Source of the DNA: Bythopirellula sp. | Lineage (GTDB): Bacteria; Planctomycetota; Planctomycetia; Pirellulales; Lacipirellulaceae | Direction: 5' to 3' | Length of the DNA: 44,213 nucleotides | Assembly: GCA_028285205.1 (NCBI GenBank) | Contig: JANQQA010000351.1 | Span: 1 to 44,213, forward strand | In this document: piece after piece, positions 26,912-34,555 of the stretch | Position numbering within the stretch: position 1 is the first letter of the stretch | How the letters are laid out: each line of letters opens with the position of its first letter | The notes under the pieces: generated by a model | The model's database searches: none | What the model was told of the DNA's origin: nothing | What the model saw: only the letters and a program-made list of their open reading frames with translations | Position numbers and translations under genes: made by a program

Positions 26912-27163
26912 ATGAGTGACAGCGTTTTGGACCGAGTAAAGCGGGTTGTGGCGGAGACTCTGGAGATCGACGCTGGGTCGATCGACGATGCGGCTCGTTT
27001 TGTTGAAGATCTCGGCGCTCAATCGATCCAAAGTGTCGAACTCGTTGCGGCGTTCGAAGAGGAGTTCGACATCGACATGGATGATGACGAAGCATTGGCG
27101 GTCAAGACCGTTGACGGTGCCGTCGAGTTCATCGCTGCGGCTGTCGAAAAACAGCACGGGTGA
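26912..27163 (+). CDS. Acyl carrier protein
   Basis: This acidic 83-residue protein has the four-helix acyl carrier protein pattern: VLDRVKRVVAETLEID, then RFVEDLGAQSIQSVELVAAFEEEFDIDMDDDEA. Ser38 is the expected 4'-phosphopantetheine site. The usual DSL triplet reads Q-S-I here, so the aspartate before the serine is replaced. AAAGG lies upstream of the ATG. It is the last gene of the nagB-pta-ackA-DUF4954 cluster and is not next to fatty-acid synthesis genes, so it is more likely a specialised carrier than the housekeeping AcpP. I therefore give no gene symbol. Confidence 0.88.
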   Translation: MSDSVLDRVKRVVAETLEIDAGSIDDAARFVEDLGAQSIQSVELVAAFEEEFDIDMDDDEALAVKTVDGAVEFIAAAVEKQHG

Positions 27164-27227
27164 TCTCGAAACGGCCCGACAACCGTCGCTTGGTTCGTGA
27201 TACGCGCTGATCGTGAAGTCTTTGGAC

Positions 27228-27992
27228 TTACTCGTACATCTTCGCCGGGTCTGCGGCCGCCAGATCGACCAGGAAGTCAGCGGTCTTCTCCGTGACGGCT
27301 CGGAAATACCGTGCCCCCTTCTCCGCGGTGGCGGCTGACGGATCGCCTACTCCGGTATCTTCGGTCACCTGCGTCCACTGCCTGGGAGTCCAGGCCCAAC
27401 TCTCGTTCAAACCACTGACGCGGAATTTTTTGCTTCGCCCCGTGCCGGCTTCTGACAAGGGGGCCACTTTGTCGGGAGTGAGATGCAAAAGCAGACTGGT
27501 CTCGAGTTCGTCGGCATGATCTCCCGGGGCTTCGAAGTAGTCTCCTCTCGGCACCACTTGGAAACCATTAACAACACAGAGGAACACGTCCTTCTCAGCT
27601 TGCAGTACTCGCACCATTTGTCGAAAGTCGTTGCCTCCGTGAAAGTTCAGCACCACCAACTTGCGTACGCTGTGAGGCTCCAAGCTATCCACGACATCCT
27701 CGAGCACGCAAGCTTGCGTGGCTGGATTCATGTTGATCACTAGCGGAATATCTAGCTGCTGAGAATTCACACCGAAGGGAATCGTTGGTAAGACAATAAC
27801 CTTGGCTCCGCGCTCCCACGCAATGCGGCTCGCCTCGATCGCGACACTCTCAGCCTCAAAGTTGTCGGTCGCATACGGCAGATGATAATTGTGTGCTTCC
27901 GTCGCCCCCCACGGCAGGACGGCGACTTCATAGTCCGTTTCTTGAATCGTTCTCCACGTGGTTTCCGCGAGTACGTACGGTCTGCTGGACAT
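27228..27992 (-). CDS. Creatininase-family amidohydrolase
   Basis: This 254-residue protein has the metal-binding pattern of the creatininase (creatinine amidohydrolase / MftE-like) family. It shows WGATEAHNYHLPYATD with Glu32, His34, His37 and Asp43, then LNFHGGND with His118, and GDHADELETS with His159 and Glu162. These match the two-metal site of the family. The frame is open to 28043, but I chose the ATG at 27992 because family members start at a similar distance before the first motif. Substrates range over creatinine, formamides and peptides, so it should not be named creatininase outright. It converges with the acp gene. Its start lies about 275 bases downstream of the transglutaminase-esterase gene. 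Confidence 0.88.
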   Translation of the reverse strand: MSSRPYVLAETTWRTIQETDYEVAVLPWGATEAHNYHLPYATDNFEAESVAIEASRIAWERGAKVIVLPTIPFGVNSQQLDIPLVINMNPATQACVLEDVVDSLEPHSVRKLVVLNFHGGNDFRQMVRVLQAEKDVFLCVVNGFQVVPRGDYFEAPGDHADELETSLLLHLTPDKVAPLSEAGTGRSKKFRVSGLNESWAWTPRQWTQVTEDTGVGDPSAATAEKGARYFRAVTEKTADFLVDLAAADPAKMYE

Positions 27993-28266
27993 TTTTAGAT
28001 CACTCTGGCTGAGATCTCGAGTGGCTCCGGGGAAGACAACCATAGGTTACTGTCGATTACTACAACCGACTAGCCCCTCGCCCATCACGCTGAGGCAAGG
28101 TCTCCAAGAGTGGACGATGCACGTTCTCACACATCGCGGTCTCCACGCGATGTTGAGGCCGACCACGATCGCTGGTTGTGTATGGTACACCGATTGAAGC
28201 AATGCAACCACGCACAACCGACCGCCGGTCCAAAATGGACTGCCGACTAGTGCGACAGTACCGTAC

Positions 28267-30603
28267 TCATTGAGTCAGCCCAGTCAGCGATAGTTCACTG
28301 GTTGCAACCGCTGTACGATCCATGCGTTGCGTCAGCGAATTGCTGATCGCTGCAGCCGTGCGAGGTGCCTTGCCAGAGAATACCGACTTACCGTTGACAG
28401 TAACTTCCAACGGCTGGTCGAGGTCGACGAGAGCATCATGCAGCCGCAAGGTAAGTTGGTCCACATCACCTTCGGTCTGAATCGCAATCCGTTGTTGATC
28501 AGCCTCGGCACGCACGACCTGCCCCGCTTTGGCGACTGACTTGGGAACTGACAGCCAATAGAATCGCTCGTGCGTGCGTCCATTTTGCTCCCAAACGATC
28601 TTCTTCGGCCAGGTTGTTCGGTTGCGCGACGCCATCCACGGCAGCGCTTCCGCATCTTTGCCCTGCATCCAGTGCCCAAGTCCCTCATAGATGGTCACCT
28701 TATGCGGGTAACCATCCGGATCGGCGTTTTCCAGGTCACCTAGCTTGACTTTCCACTGAGCAGCGACTTCGTTCCGTTTGTAAGCCCCGTCATCCCCTCC
28801 CATGAAAATCATGAACGGTAAATTTCGCAGCCCCAGTGGCGACGCGTCGTTGGGATGCCCGGCCATCATCGACGCGGCAGCGAATCGATCGGCCATGCGT
28901 GGTGCCAATTGATATACTCCATCGCCTCCGGCGGAGTACCCCATCAAGTAGACTCGTTCAGGATGTACTCCGCGTAGCAGCACATAGTTTTCGATCAGCC
29001 GATCGAATAGTGCGTCAATATGCCCCTCGTGCCATAAATTCCAGCTGTTGGTCGGCGCGCGCGGCGCGATGACGATGCCCTCTTCGGGTTTGTAAAGTCG
29101 TATCTGGTTCTGCCATTGTCGATCGTTGACGCGTGCCGGCGCTCCGCCGCCACCGTGCATTGATATCCACAACGATTTTTCCCCGGCAGGAGCGTCGCCA
29201 AACACCTTTTCCAAATACTTCATCTCCTTGCCGGCAGCCTTGACCAGTTGGCCTTCCAACTCCTCGTCTCGCTTCGCGATTTGCTCTTCTCGCAGCTTGT
29301 CCCAGATTAGCTCAATCGCTTGTTCGGCTTCCTTCCGCGACAGCGCGCCCTCAGGGATGGATCGAGCATGGTCCTCGGGCAAGAGGACAACGCGACTTTG
29401 GATCTGTTGCAATTTGTCAGGGTCAGCTGCCGCGGAATCCGCAGACCGTGACCGCTGCTGAAGCTCTGACCAATTCCATTGCTGAGTTGTTTCCGCAGCG
29501 GTACCGAGCTTCATCGTTGTGGTGCGAGTCTCTCCACCGAATTCTATTTCTATCCGATATTCTCGGTTACTAGGTAACGTGATAGATGGCATGTCATTAA
29601 GATCTGCCTGGCCGGTTTTCGTCATCAGATTTCCCAGCACTTTGTCGGACGTATCTAGGACCTTCACGGCAGCTGCCAGGCGATTTCCTCCAGGCTTTTC
29701 GAAGACTCGGAAATAGACAGTCGCTTTGCCTGAAGCTTGCTTGCCCTCACGAGCGTAATTCGAAGTCACATTGACCGCCGCCACGCTTTTATTGGACCTG
29801 CTCCAAACCATCGGAAAATGATCACCCGTCTTGCGCCACGAAGTGGCCCAGATTGCATGCTTCCAATCATCTGCAATTGCCTTCGAAGCGTCGTTCACAA
29901 ACCAGCCCCGGTTAAGGCCCTTCGAGTCGTACTCATCTGCCCCCGTAAAATGCCATTCATCCGCGTCCCAAATTTCCACCCAGGTATGATTCCCCCGCTT
30001 ATTGGTCCACAGTGGCGTACCAACAACACGAGCCGGCACACCGACCGAGCGACAGGCATCTACGAGTATGATGGACAATCCCGTGCAGGTGGCCATTCCT
30101 AGCTCGATAGACTCGGAAGGACTCTGGTTGGGTCGCTTGCGGCCAGTATTGTAGTGAACCTTGATGACGTTGAAGAAGCTTTGGTTAATTGCTTGTGCAG
30201 CCTCGGTCGTCGTCTGGCAATCGGCAACAAGCTCTGCCACATCCTCGTAAAACTCTTTTCGCCACGGCTCGCGAGTTTCATCGACGGAAGCGTAGGGCAA
30301 CACGTCGTTGAAGAACACCTCCTTGGGAATCGCTTTACCCCATGGAAACTGTTCCCGTGCTTTCAGAGCGAGGGAAAGATTCTCCAACAAGAAGCTCTGG
30401 TCTAGCTGCTTCAGGTCTTGCTCCGGCATGCCTTGGACGAGGAACTCAGCAGCCTGTTTGCCAAAGTCTCCGTGCTTTTCCGTTGCGACATCTACGAAGC
30501 TGCGAATTTCGTCCACATTGCCTGCCGCACGTTGCAGCGGCTCCTGCAACGCATCAGCGTGGGCGACGCCTGTCAAAAGAGTTAGCAATAGAATCAGCCT
30601 CAT
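28267..30603 (-). CDS. Secreted transglutaminase-like / alpha-beta hydrolase fusion
   Basis: This protein of about 778 residues has a signal peptide (MRLILLLTLLTGVAHA). A transglutaminase-like cysteine protease domain follows, with Cys173 in GMATCTGLSI, His206 in GNHTWVEIW and Asp223 in TGADE as the likely triad. A beta-sandwich linker (VYFRVFEKPGGNRLAAAVKV) leads to a coiled charged helix and then an esterase-like alpha/beta hydrolase domain. The latter shows oxyanion-loop HGGGG near 483-487, nucleophile Ser557 in GYSAGGDG, acid near Asp604 and His644 in GLGHWM. The upstream ATG at 30651 is less likely, because AGGAG stands 6 bases before the ATG at 30603 and the signal peptide starts there. 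It probably acts in the periplasm; the substrate is unknown. Confidence 0.86.
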   Translation of the reverse strand: MRLILLLTLLTGVAHADALQEPLQRAAGNVDEIRSFVDVATEKHGDFGKQAAEFLVQGMPEQDLKQLDQSFLLENLSLALKAREQFPWGKAIPKEVFFNDVLPYASVDETREPWRKEFYEDVAELVADCQTTTEAAQAINQSFFNVIKVHYNTGRKRPNQSPSESIELGMATCTGLSIILVDACRSVGVPARVVGTPLWTNKRGNHTWVEIWDADEWHFTGADEYDSKGLNRGWFVNDASKAIADDWKHAIWATSWRKTGDHFPMVWSRSNKSVAAVNVTSNYAREGKQASGKATVYFRVFEKPGGNRLAAAVKVLDTSDKVLGNLMTKTGQADLNDMPSITLPSNREYRIEIEFGGETRTTTMKLGTAAETTQQWNWSELQQRSRSADSAAADPDKLQQIQSRVVLLPEDHARSIPEGALSRKEAEQAIELIWDKLREEQIAKRDEELEGQLVKAAGKEMKYLEKVFGDAPAGEKSLWISMHGGGGAPARVNDRQWQNQIRLYKPEEGIVIAPRAPTNSWNLWHEGHIDALFDRLIENYVLLRGVHPERVYLMGYSAGGDGVYQLAPRMADRFAAASMMAGHPNDASPLGLRNLPFMIFMGGDDGAYKRNEVAAQWKVKLGDLENADPDGYPHKVTIYEGLGHWMQGKDAEALPWMASRNRTTWPKKIVWEQNGRTHERFYWLSVPKSVAKAGQVVRAEADQQRIAIQTEGDVDQLTLRLHDALVDLDQPLEVTVNGKSVFSGKAPRTAAAISNSLTQRMDRTAVATSELSLTGLTQ

Positions 30604-30835
30604 CACGTTCTCCTGGTCAAAAGCGCATGCATATTTTGTGACTACGTGCACGAGGGCGTTATTGTACCAATCCCAACCTGAGAGAGAAACTCAGCACGTT
30701 TTCCTCACGGAGCACAGAAACCACGAGGTGCGACGAGGCATGGAACGCGATTACGCTATGTGAGCCTAAGAACTTCCAACTCCACGCACAGGGAGGACTG
30801 TGGAAGTCCTGCATCCGAATGACCAAGGATGCCTG

Positions 30836-30872
30836 AAAAGAAAAATGCCGAGGGCGATTGCCCTCGACATTT
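30836..30872 (-). terminator. Intrinsic terminator downstream of the PEP-CTERM gene
   Basis: On the minus strand, the arms CGAGGGC (rev. of 30860-30866) and GCCCTCG (rev. of 30849-30855) form a 7-bp GC-rich stem with a 4-base loop. It is extended by AAATG/CATTT pairing beyond one mismatch. The run TTTTTCTTTT (30845 to 30836) follows directly. This is the best Rho-independent terminator in the window. It lies about 165 bases beyond the stop of the 31037-32467 gene. Confidence 0.8.
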
Positions 30873-30958
30873 CAGGAACGAACGAAGTTCAAGCTGGAAA
30901 CTACAACTGCCCCTCAATCCAGCTGGTCCGCATAAGAACGGACGTCCTTTTTCATCGT

Positions 30959-31004
30959 GCTAGCCGTCGCCGCGGAACGAGGGAGCGTCACGGCGACGGC
31001 AAGC
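30959..31004. repeat. Perfect 10-bp GC-rich inverted repeat
   Basis: GCCGTCGCCG (30963-30972) and CGGCGACGGC (30991-31000) are perfect inverted copies around an 18-base loop. After an A-A mismatch the pairing continues with GCT (30959-30961) and AGC (31002-31004). It lies 33 bases after the PEP-CTERM stop codon. It lacks a T-run and may be an mRNA 3'-stabilising structure or a dispersed REP-like unit. Confidence 0.6.
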
Positions 31005-31036
31005 TATCCAATCACTTTCTTCCGACGAGTTACCGA

Positions 31037-32467
31037 CTAACTACGTCGACGGCCAGCAGCCAAACCAAACGCTGCCAAAGCTGCCATGGCGAGCGTGGTA
31101 GGCTCAGGAACCTGACCAGCGGACAATCCGCCACCAACGTACTCCACAGTACCGCCAAGTACCTGGCCGTCCGTCGTGGTGAACTGGAAGGCAAGATCCT
31201 GTGTGCCAGCGGTATCGAAGATGTCACCCAGCGAGAAGGTCGATGCGGTACCAACTACCGTAGAGGAATCGAAGTTCGCCTCGGTGAGTTGATTGGCGCC
31301 CTGGCCAGCAGCGCCCTGGTACTCGACTTGCCAGGTGGGAATCTGCGACGGATCAGTGCGTTGCAGCTCAAGGAAGTCGGCTCCGTCGACATCGCCATCG
31401 GGCTCGGTGTCAGTCGTGGAATCACCACCACGTGCCAGACCGGGCACCCAGCCAGCCTGACCGTCGTCCGCCAATCCATTGAAGTTGCCTGCCACCAGCG
31501 AGCCGGAATCTGACGTGATGATGTAACCATCGATATCGAGATCGAGTGCTCCGGCAGCCGGATTCTCAATAGTGGCCTCGCCGGTCGACGTGTCGACCTG
31601 CAGATTCAACACGTTGACAATTTCGACGTCGAGAAAACCGAGCGTATCGCTAACTTCTTCCGAAAAGATCCGCATGCCGAGGCCAGGATCGAGGCCATTC
31701 ACGGTGAAATTGGCGGGCAGGAAGCCGTTTGCGATCGGGCCTTGGGTGGTCTCACCACCGGACTCAATCAGTCTCCAGGTTTGCCCCGTCGACTGGGCGA
31801 ACCCAGAAACGTTGACGACGACTGAACCATTACCTACGAATCCGAATGCATCATCAGCAAAGGCCGTGGAGTAGGTGGTCGCATCGGTAATGTTTGCAAT
31901 CCAGACATCGTCATCCGCGATCCAAATGTCGTCGTCGCTCTGCAGGGTCACGCCAGAGCCTTCGGTGGTCCAAGTACCGGAACCGAGAGCCGAAGAGAAG
32001 CCAATGATATCCTGAGTGTTGATTGTGCTGAAGCTCGCGGTGTCGCGAATGACCACATCGGCAAACGAACCTGCGGCAGAAGCCCAACGGAAGCTGGAGC
32101 CACTAAAGACAGAGTCACCCTGCATGATCAAGGTTGCCGTCTGACCGGCCTCGGTACCTAGCAAGATGTTGCCAGCGAATGAGACGCGTCCGCCGGTGGT
32201 GACGTCGAGCGTGCCCGCCGCAACCCTTAGCTCGCCGTAGTCTCCAACGCCGCCGGTTTGGTCCGTATTGAGCGTCACGGTACCGGAAGGAATGATGATG
32301 TTGTCACCCACTGCGGGAGTGACGGGATTCGAGTCGCCGTCGACCCAGTTCGCATCCGTGAAGTTACCGTCACCTCCACCCCACGTGACGTCGATTTGTC
32401 CGAAGACCGAGCTAGTTGTCATGGCCGCGATTGCGAACGCGGCTAAAAACGTATGTCGAATTGTCAT
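31037..32467 (-). CDS. PEP-CTERM sorted surface protein
   Basis: This protein of about 476 residues starts with a signal peptide (MTIRHTFLAAFAIAAM, cleavage near VFGQ) and ends with a PEP-CTERM sorting tail: VPEPTTLA, a hydrophobic segment, then GRRRS. The middle is beta-rich and acidic, with autotransporter-like strand repeats (DVTWGGGDGNFTDANWVDGD, then GELRVAAGTLDV). It also has a short aspartate-rich stretch, DTEPDGDVDGADFLELQR, resembling a dockerin-like calcium loop. The upstream ATG at 32524 is rejected in favour of 32467, where AGGAAA precedes the ATG and the signal peptide begins. The tail should be recognised by an exosortase, which is not encoded here. The role is probably cell surface or matrix; no enzyme domain is seen. 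Confidence 0.87.
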   Translation of the reverse strand: MTIRHTFLAAFAIAAMTTSSVFGQIDVTWGGGDGNFTDANWVDGDSNPVTPAVGDNIIIPSGTVTLNTDQTGGVGDYGELRVAAGTLDVTTGGRVSFAGNILLGTEAGQTATLIMQGDSVFSGSSFRWASAAGSFADVVIRDTASFSTINTQDIIGFSSALGSGTWTTEGSGVTLQSDDDIWIADDDVWIANITDATTYSTAFADDAFGFVGNGSVVVNVSGFAQSTGQTWRLIESGGETTQGPIANGFLPANFTVNGLDPGLGMRIFSEEVSDTLGFLDVEIVNVLNLQVDTSTGEATIENPAAGALDLDIDGYIITSDSGSLVAGNFNGLADDGQAGWVPGLARGGDSTTDTEPDGDVDGADFLELQRTDPSQIPTWQVEYQGAAGQGANQLTEANFDSSTVVGTASTFSLGDIFDTAGTQDLAFQFTTTDGQVLGGTVEYVGGGLSAGQVPEPTTLAMAALAAFGLAAGRRRS

Positions 32468-32552
32468 TGTGCTGATTTCCTCGTGATAGTTGATCGCGTT
32501 AGTAAATGCTTGATGTAGACTCACTATGATCGGAATTCAAATGTAAATTCGA

Positions 32553-33659
32553 TCAATTCGATCGCCGACGTCGGACAGCGAGGGCAGCCACAGCACTCAT
32601 GCTCATCAGCGCGATGCTGGCCGGTTCAGGAACACCAATCCCAGAGATGGGCCCGGTCTTGTTGTCCTTGATGATGCGGAAGTCAACCAAGTCGACAGTG
32701 CCGTTGAAGTCGACGTCTCCGAATGTGATACGATCGGCACCCGGCAAAGCGATCGTGTCTAAACCGACGTTACCTCGCCACGTGTCGAAGTCGTCTTGAT
32801 CGACATCGCCGTCTCCATCGGTGTCGCCCTGTACGAGTTCTTCCACATATTGGGTGCTCTCACCAAAGGTATCTGGTCCACCGTCCCACCAGAACCACGA
32901 AACGTCATCGATCCAGCCGGAGAAATCGCCTGCGTCGTTACGATCGATGCCCACATTGCGGAAACCGCTACCGCCGTAGGTGAAGTTATTGCTATTGGTC
33001 GTGGAGAGCTTCGTGCCGTTCACGTAGATATCCCAGGTGCTACCATCGGTGCGGGCCGCGACGTGCTGCCATTCGCCGAACTGCACTTTAGCGATATCGC
33101 CCGTTCCATCGACGAAGTCCCAGGTCGTACCAAGGTTATTTTCGTGAATGTTGCCATTGTTACCGTACCGCCAGCGTCCCTCCGTATCGATGTAGATACC
33201 AACCACTTCTTCCATCACGGGAACAGGCTCGGTAGCGGTCTCTAGAAAGGTCTCGAGCGAGGCATCTGGCTTGATCCAGGCTTGAACACCGAGACGGAAG
33301 TCGCCACCGGCGTTCCAGCGGTTCCACCAGGGTACGCCTGGAGCCGACACGCCTTCTTGCCCGTCAACGCGCAACGAGTAATCGGACTGCGGACCGCGTG
33401 TATCCGTTGACCATGTCGGCGTACCAAGATTGAAATCGGTGTCGTACTCGACGTCGACGCCCACGTTAGGCCCTTCTTGCTCGAGCCAGACAGCGGTGTC
33501 ATTGACGACGCCCACGGCATCCCCTTCGGCGGTCGCTCCATCATCTCCTTCACCCATCGTCCAGATTACACGCTGGGTAAATTGACCCTGTGCTATGGCT
33601 GCCCAGCTGCCGGCCATCACGACTACGAGTGCTGGTAAGAACCGAATGATACTCGTCAT
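32553..33659 (-). CDS. PEP-CTERM protein with LamG-like and dockerin-like domains
   Basis: This 368-residue protein has a signal peptide (cleavage near AIAQGQ) and a LamG/concanavalin-like domain at about residues 40-270 (FGEWQHVAARTDGSTWDIYV is the typical central strand pair). Two dockerin-like calcium loops follow, GDTDGDGDVDQDDFDTW and GDVDFNGTVDLVDFRII, then the PEP-CTERM tail VPEPASIALMSM, a hydrophobic stretch and RRRRS. AGGAG lies 7 bases before the ATG. The domain order is a frequent planctomycete arrangement for surface-attached carbohydrate-binding proteins. The gene is 85 bases upstream of another PEP-CTERM gene on the same strand, so the two may be co-transcribed. Confidence 0.9.
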   Translation of the reverse strand: MTSIIRFLPALVVVMAGSWAAIAQGQFTQRVIWTMGEGDDGATAEGDAVGVVNDTAVWLEQEGPNVGVDVEYDTDFNLGTPTWSTDTRGPQSDYSLRVDGQEGVSAPGVPWWNRWNAGGDFRLGVQAWIKPDASLETFLETATEPVPVMEEVVGIYIDTEGRWRYGNNGNIHENNLGTTWDFVDGTGDIAKVQFGEWQHVAARTDGSTWDIYVNGTKLSTTNSNNFTYGGSGFRNVGIDRNDAGDFSGWIDDVSWFWWDGGPDTFGESTQYVEELVQGDTDGDGDVDQDDFDTWRGNVGLDTIALPGADRITFGDVDFNGTVDLVDFRIIKDNKTGPISGIGVPEPASIALMSMSAVAALAVRRRRSN

Positions 33660-34531
33660 CTTCGTTCTCCTACTGCGGCAGACTTCGTGTCGACGAATCT
33701 CTGCCTGGTGCTATCTACCAAGTGGCTACCTTGGGAATACTGAAATAAAACTATGGTTCCTAGGTGTTAACGCTCCATCCGTCTGCTGAGCGTGTGGCAA
33801 GGCTCGAATACAACTGCTCGAGCAAGATCAACAAGATGTGGCGGGTGCTCGGACAATGAGCGGCGGCGCTTAGTGCAAAACCATCCATTTGATGACATGC
33901 AAACGCCGCAGAAGGCCAGCTCATTCGAAAAACACGGCTGGCGTCGCGCCGTTGTCCGGCTGCCCGCTGTCCGATAAGCGGATAACTCCAATCAATTAGG
34001 CTTTTCATGCTGGCGAGCGAATCTACAAAGGCCTTCGCGAGCCTGGGAAAAAGTACATATTGGAGGACAAGGCAATATTCCGACAGCGGAAGTAAGGCGC
34101 TTCGGCTTGCGATTATCATTCACTGGTTAAGTTTTGTCAATTAATTTCATCATAACGGTTTTATTATCTGGTCACTGGGCTCAGTCGGGTCTCTTTCACG
34201 GATTGAGACGACCCATTTCGCGTGTGTCCATTGCGTCGCAAGTCACTACGCAGAAATGAGTTGTGCCGACTAAGCTGACGAAAAGATATCGAGAACGAGG
34301 CCCGTTAACACGTAGATGTTAAGGCAACAGACGGCAAGAACCTCCCACTAGGCCATTTGGGGGATTTCTTCCCCTTTGTCGAGCGACCGTGGCTCCTTAA
34401 ATCCTGGCCATTGTGAGCTCTCGCGGAGTCAGAAATCACGTAGATCTACGAAAAAATCAGCTTTCCCGGAGGGGCCTGGTAGTTGATCATGGCTTGAGCA
34501 TTAGAACAACTGAAACCTGCGGTCCACGACA
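33660..34531. other. Gene-free region of about 870 bases
   Basis: No convincing gene lies between the divergent PEP-CTERM and heme-protein genes. Minus-strand frames at 33760-34119 and 33767-33991 overlap each other in different frames and show no domain. Around 33953-33982 the sequence TGTCCG recurs twice in a locally repetitive stretch. The region is long enough to hide a decayed gene or a small RNA, but I cannot support either. Confidence 0.4.
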
Positions 34532-34555
34532 ATGAGTCCGGACGGAGAAAGCCTG

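Larger units (their letters stand above)
30604..31036. other. Intergenic region with terminator and strong dyad
   Basis: About 430 bases separate two minus-strand genes. The region contains the intrinsic terminator at 30836-30872 and the inverted repeat at 30959-31004, both listed separately. The plus-strand open frame crossing it (30800-31513) runs antisense into the PEP-CTERM gene and shows no domain. Confidence 0.6.

Noticed and set aside
30800..31513. Plus-strand open frame of 237 codons
   Set aside because: It crosses a terminator hairpin and a dyad, then runs antisense into a PEP-CTERM gene; no domain.
33760..34119. Minus-strand open frame of 119 codons
   Set aside because: It overlaps another frame at 33767-33991, has no ribosome-binding site and shows no recognisable domain.
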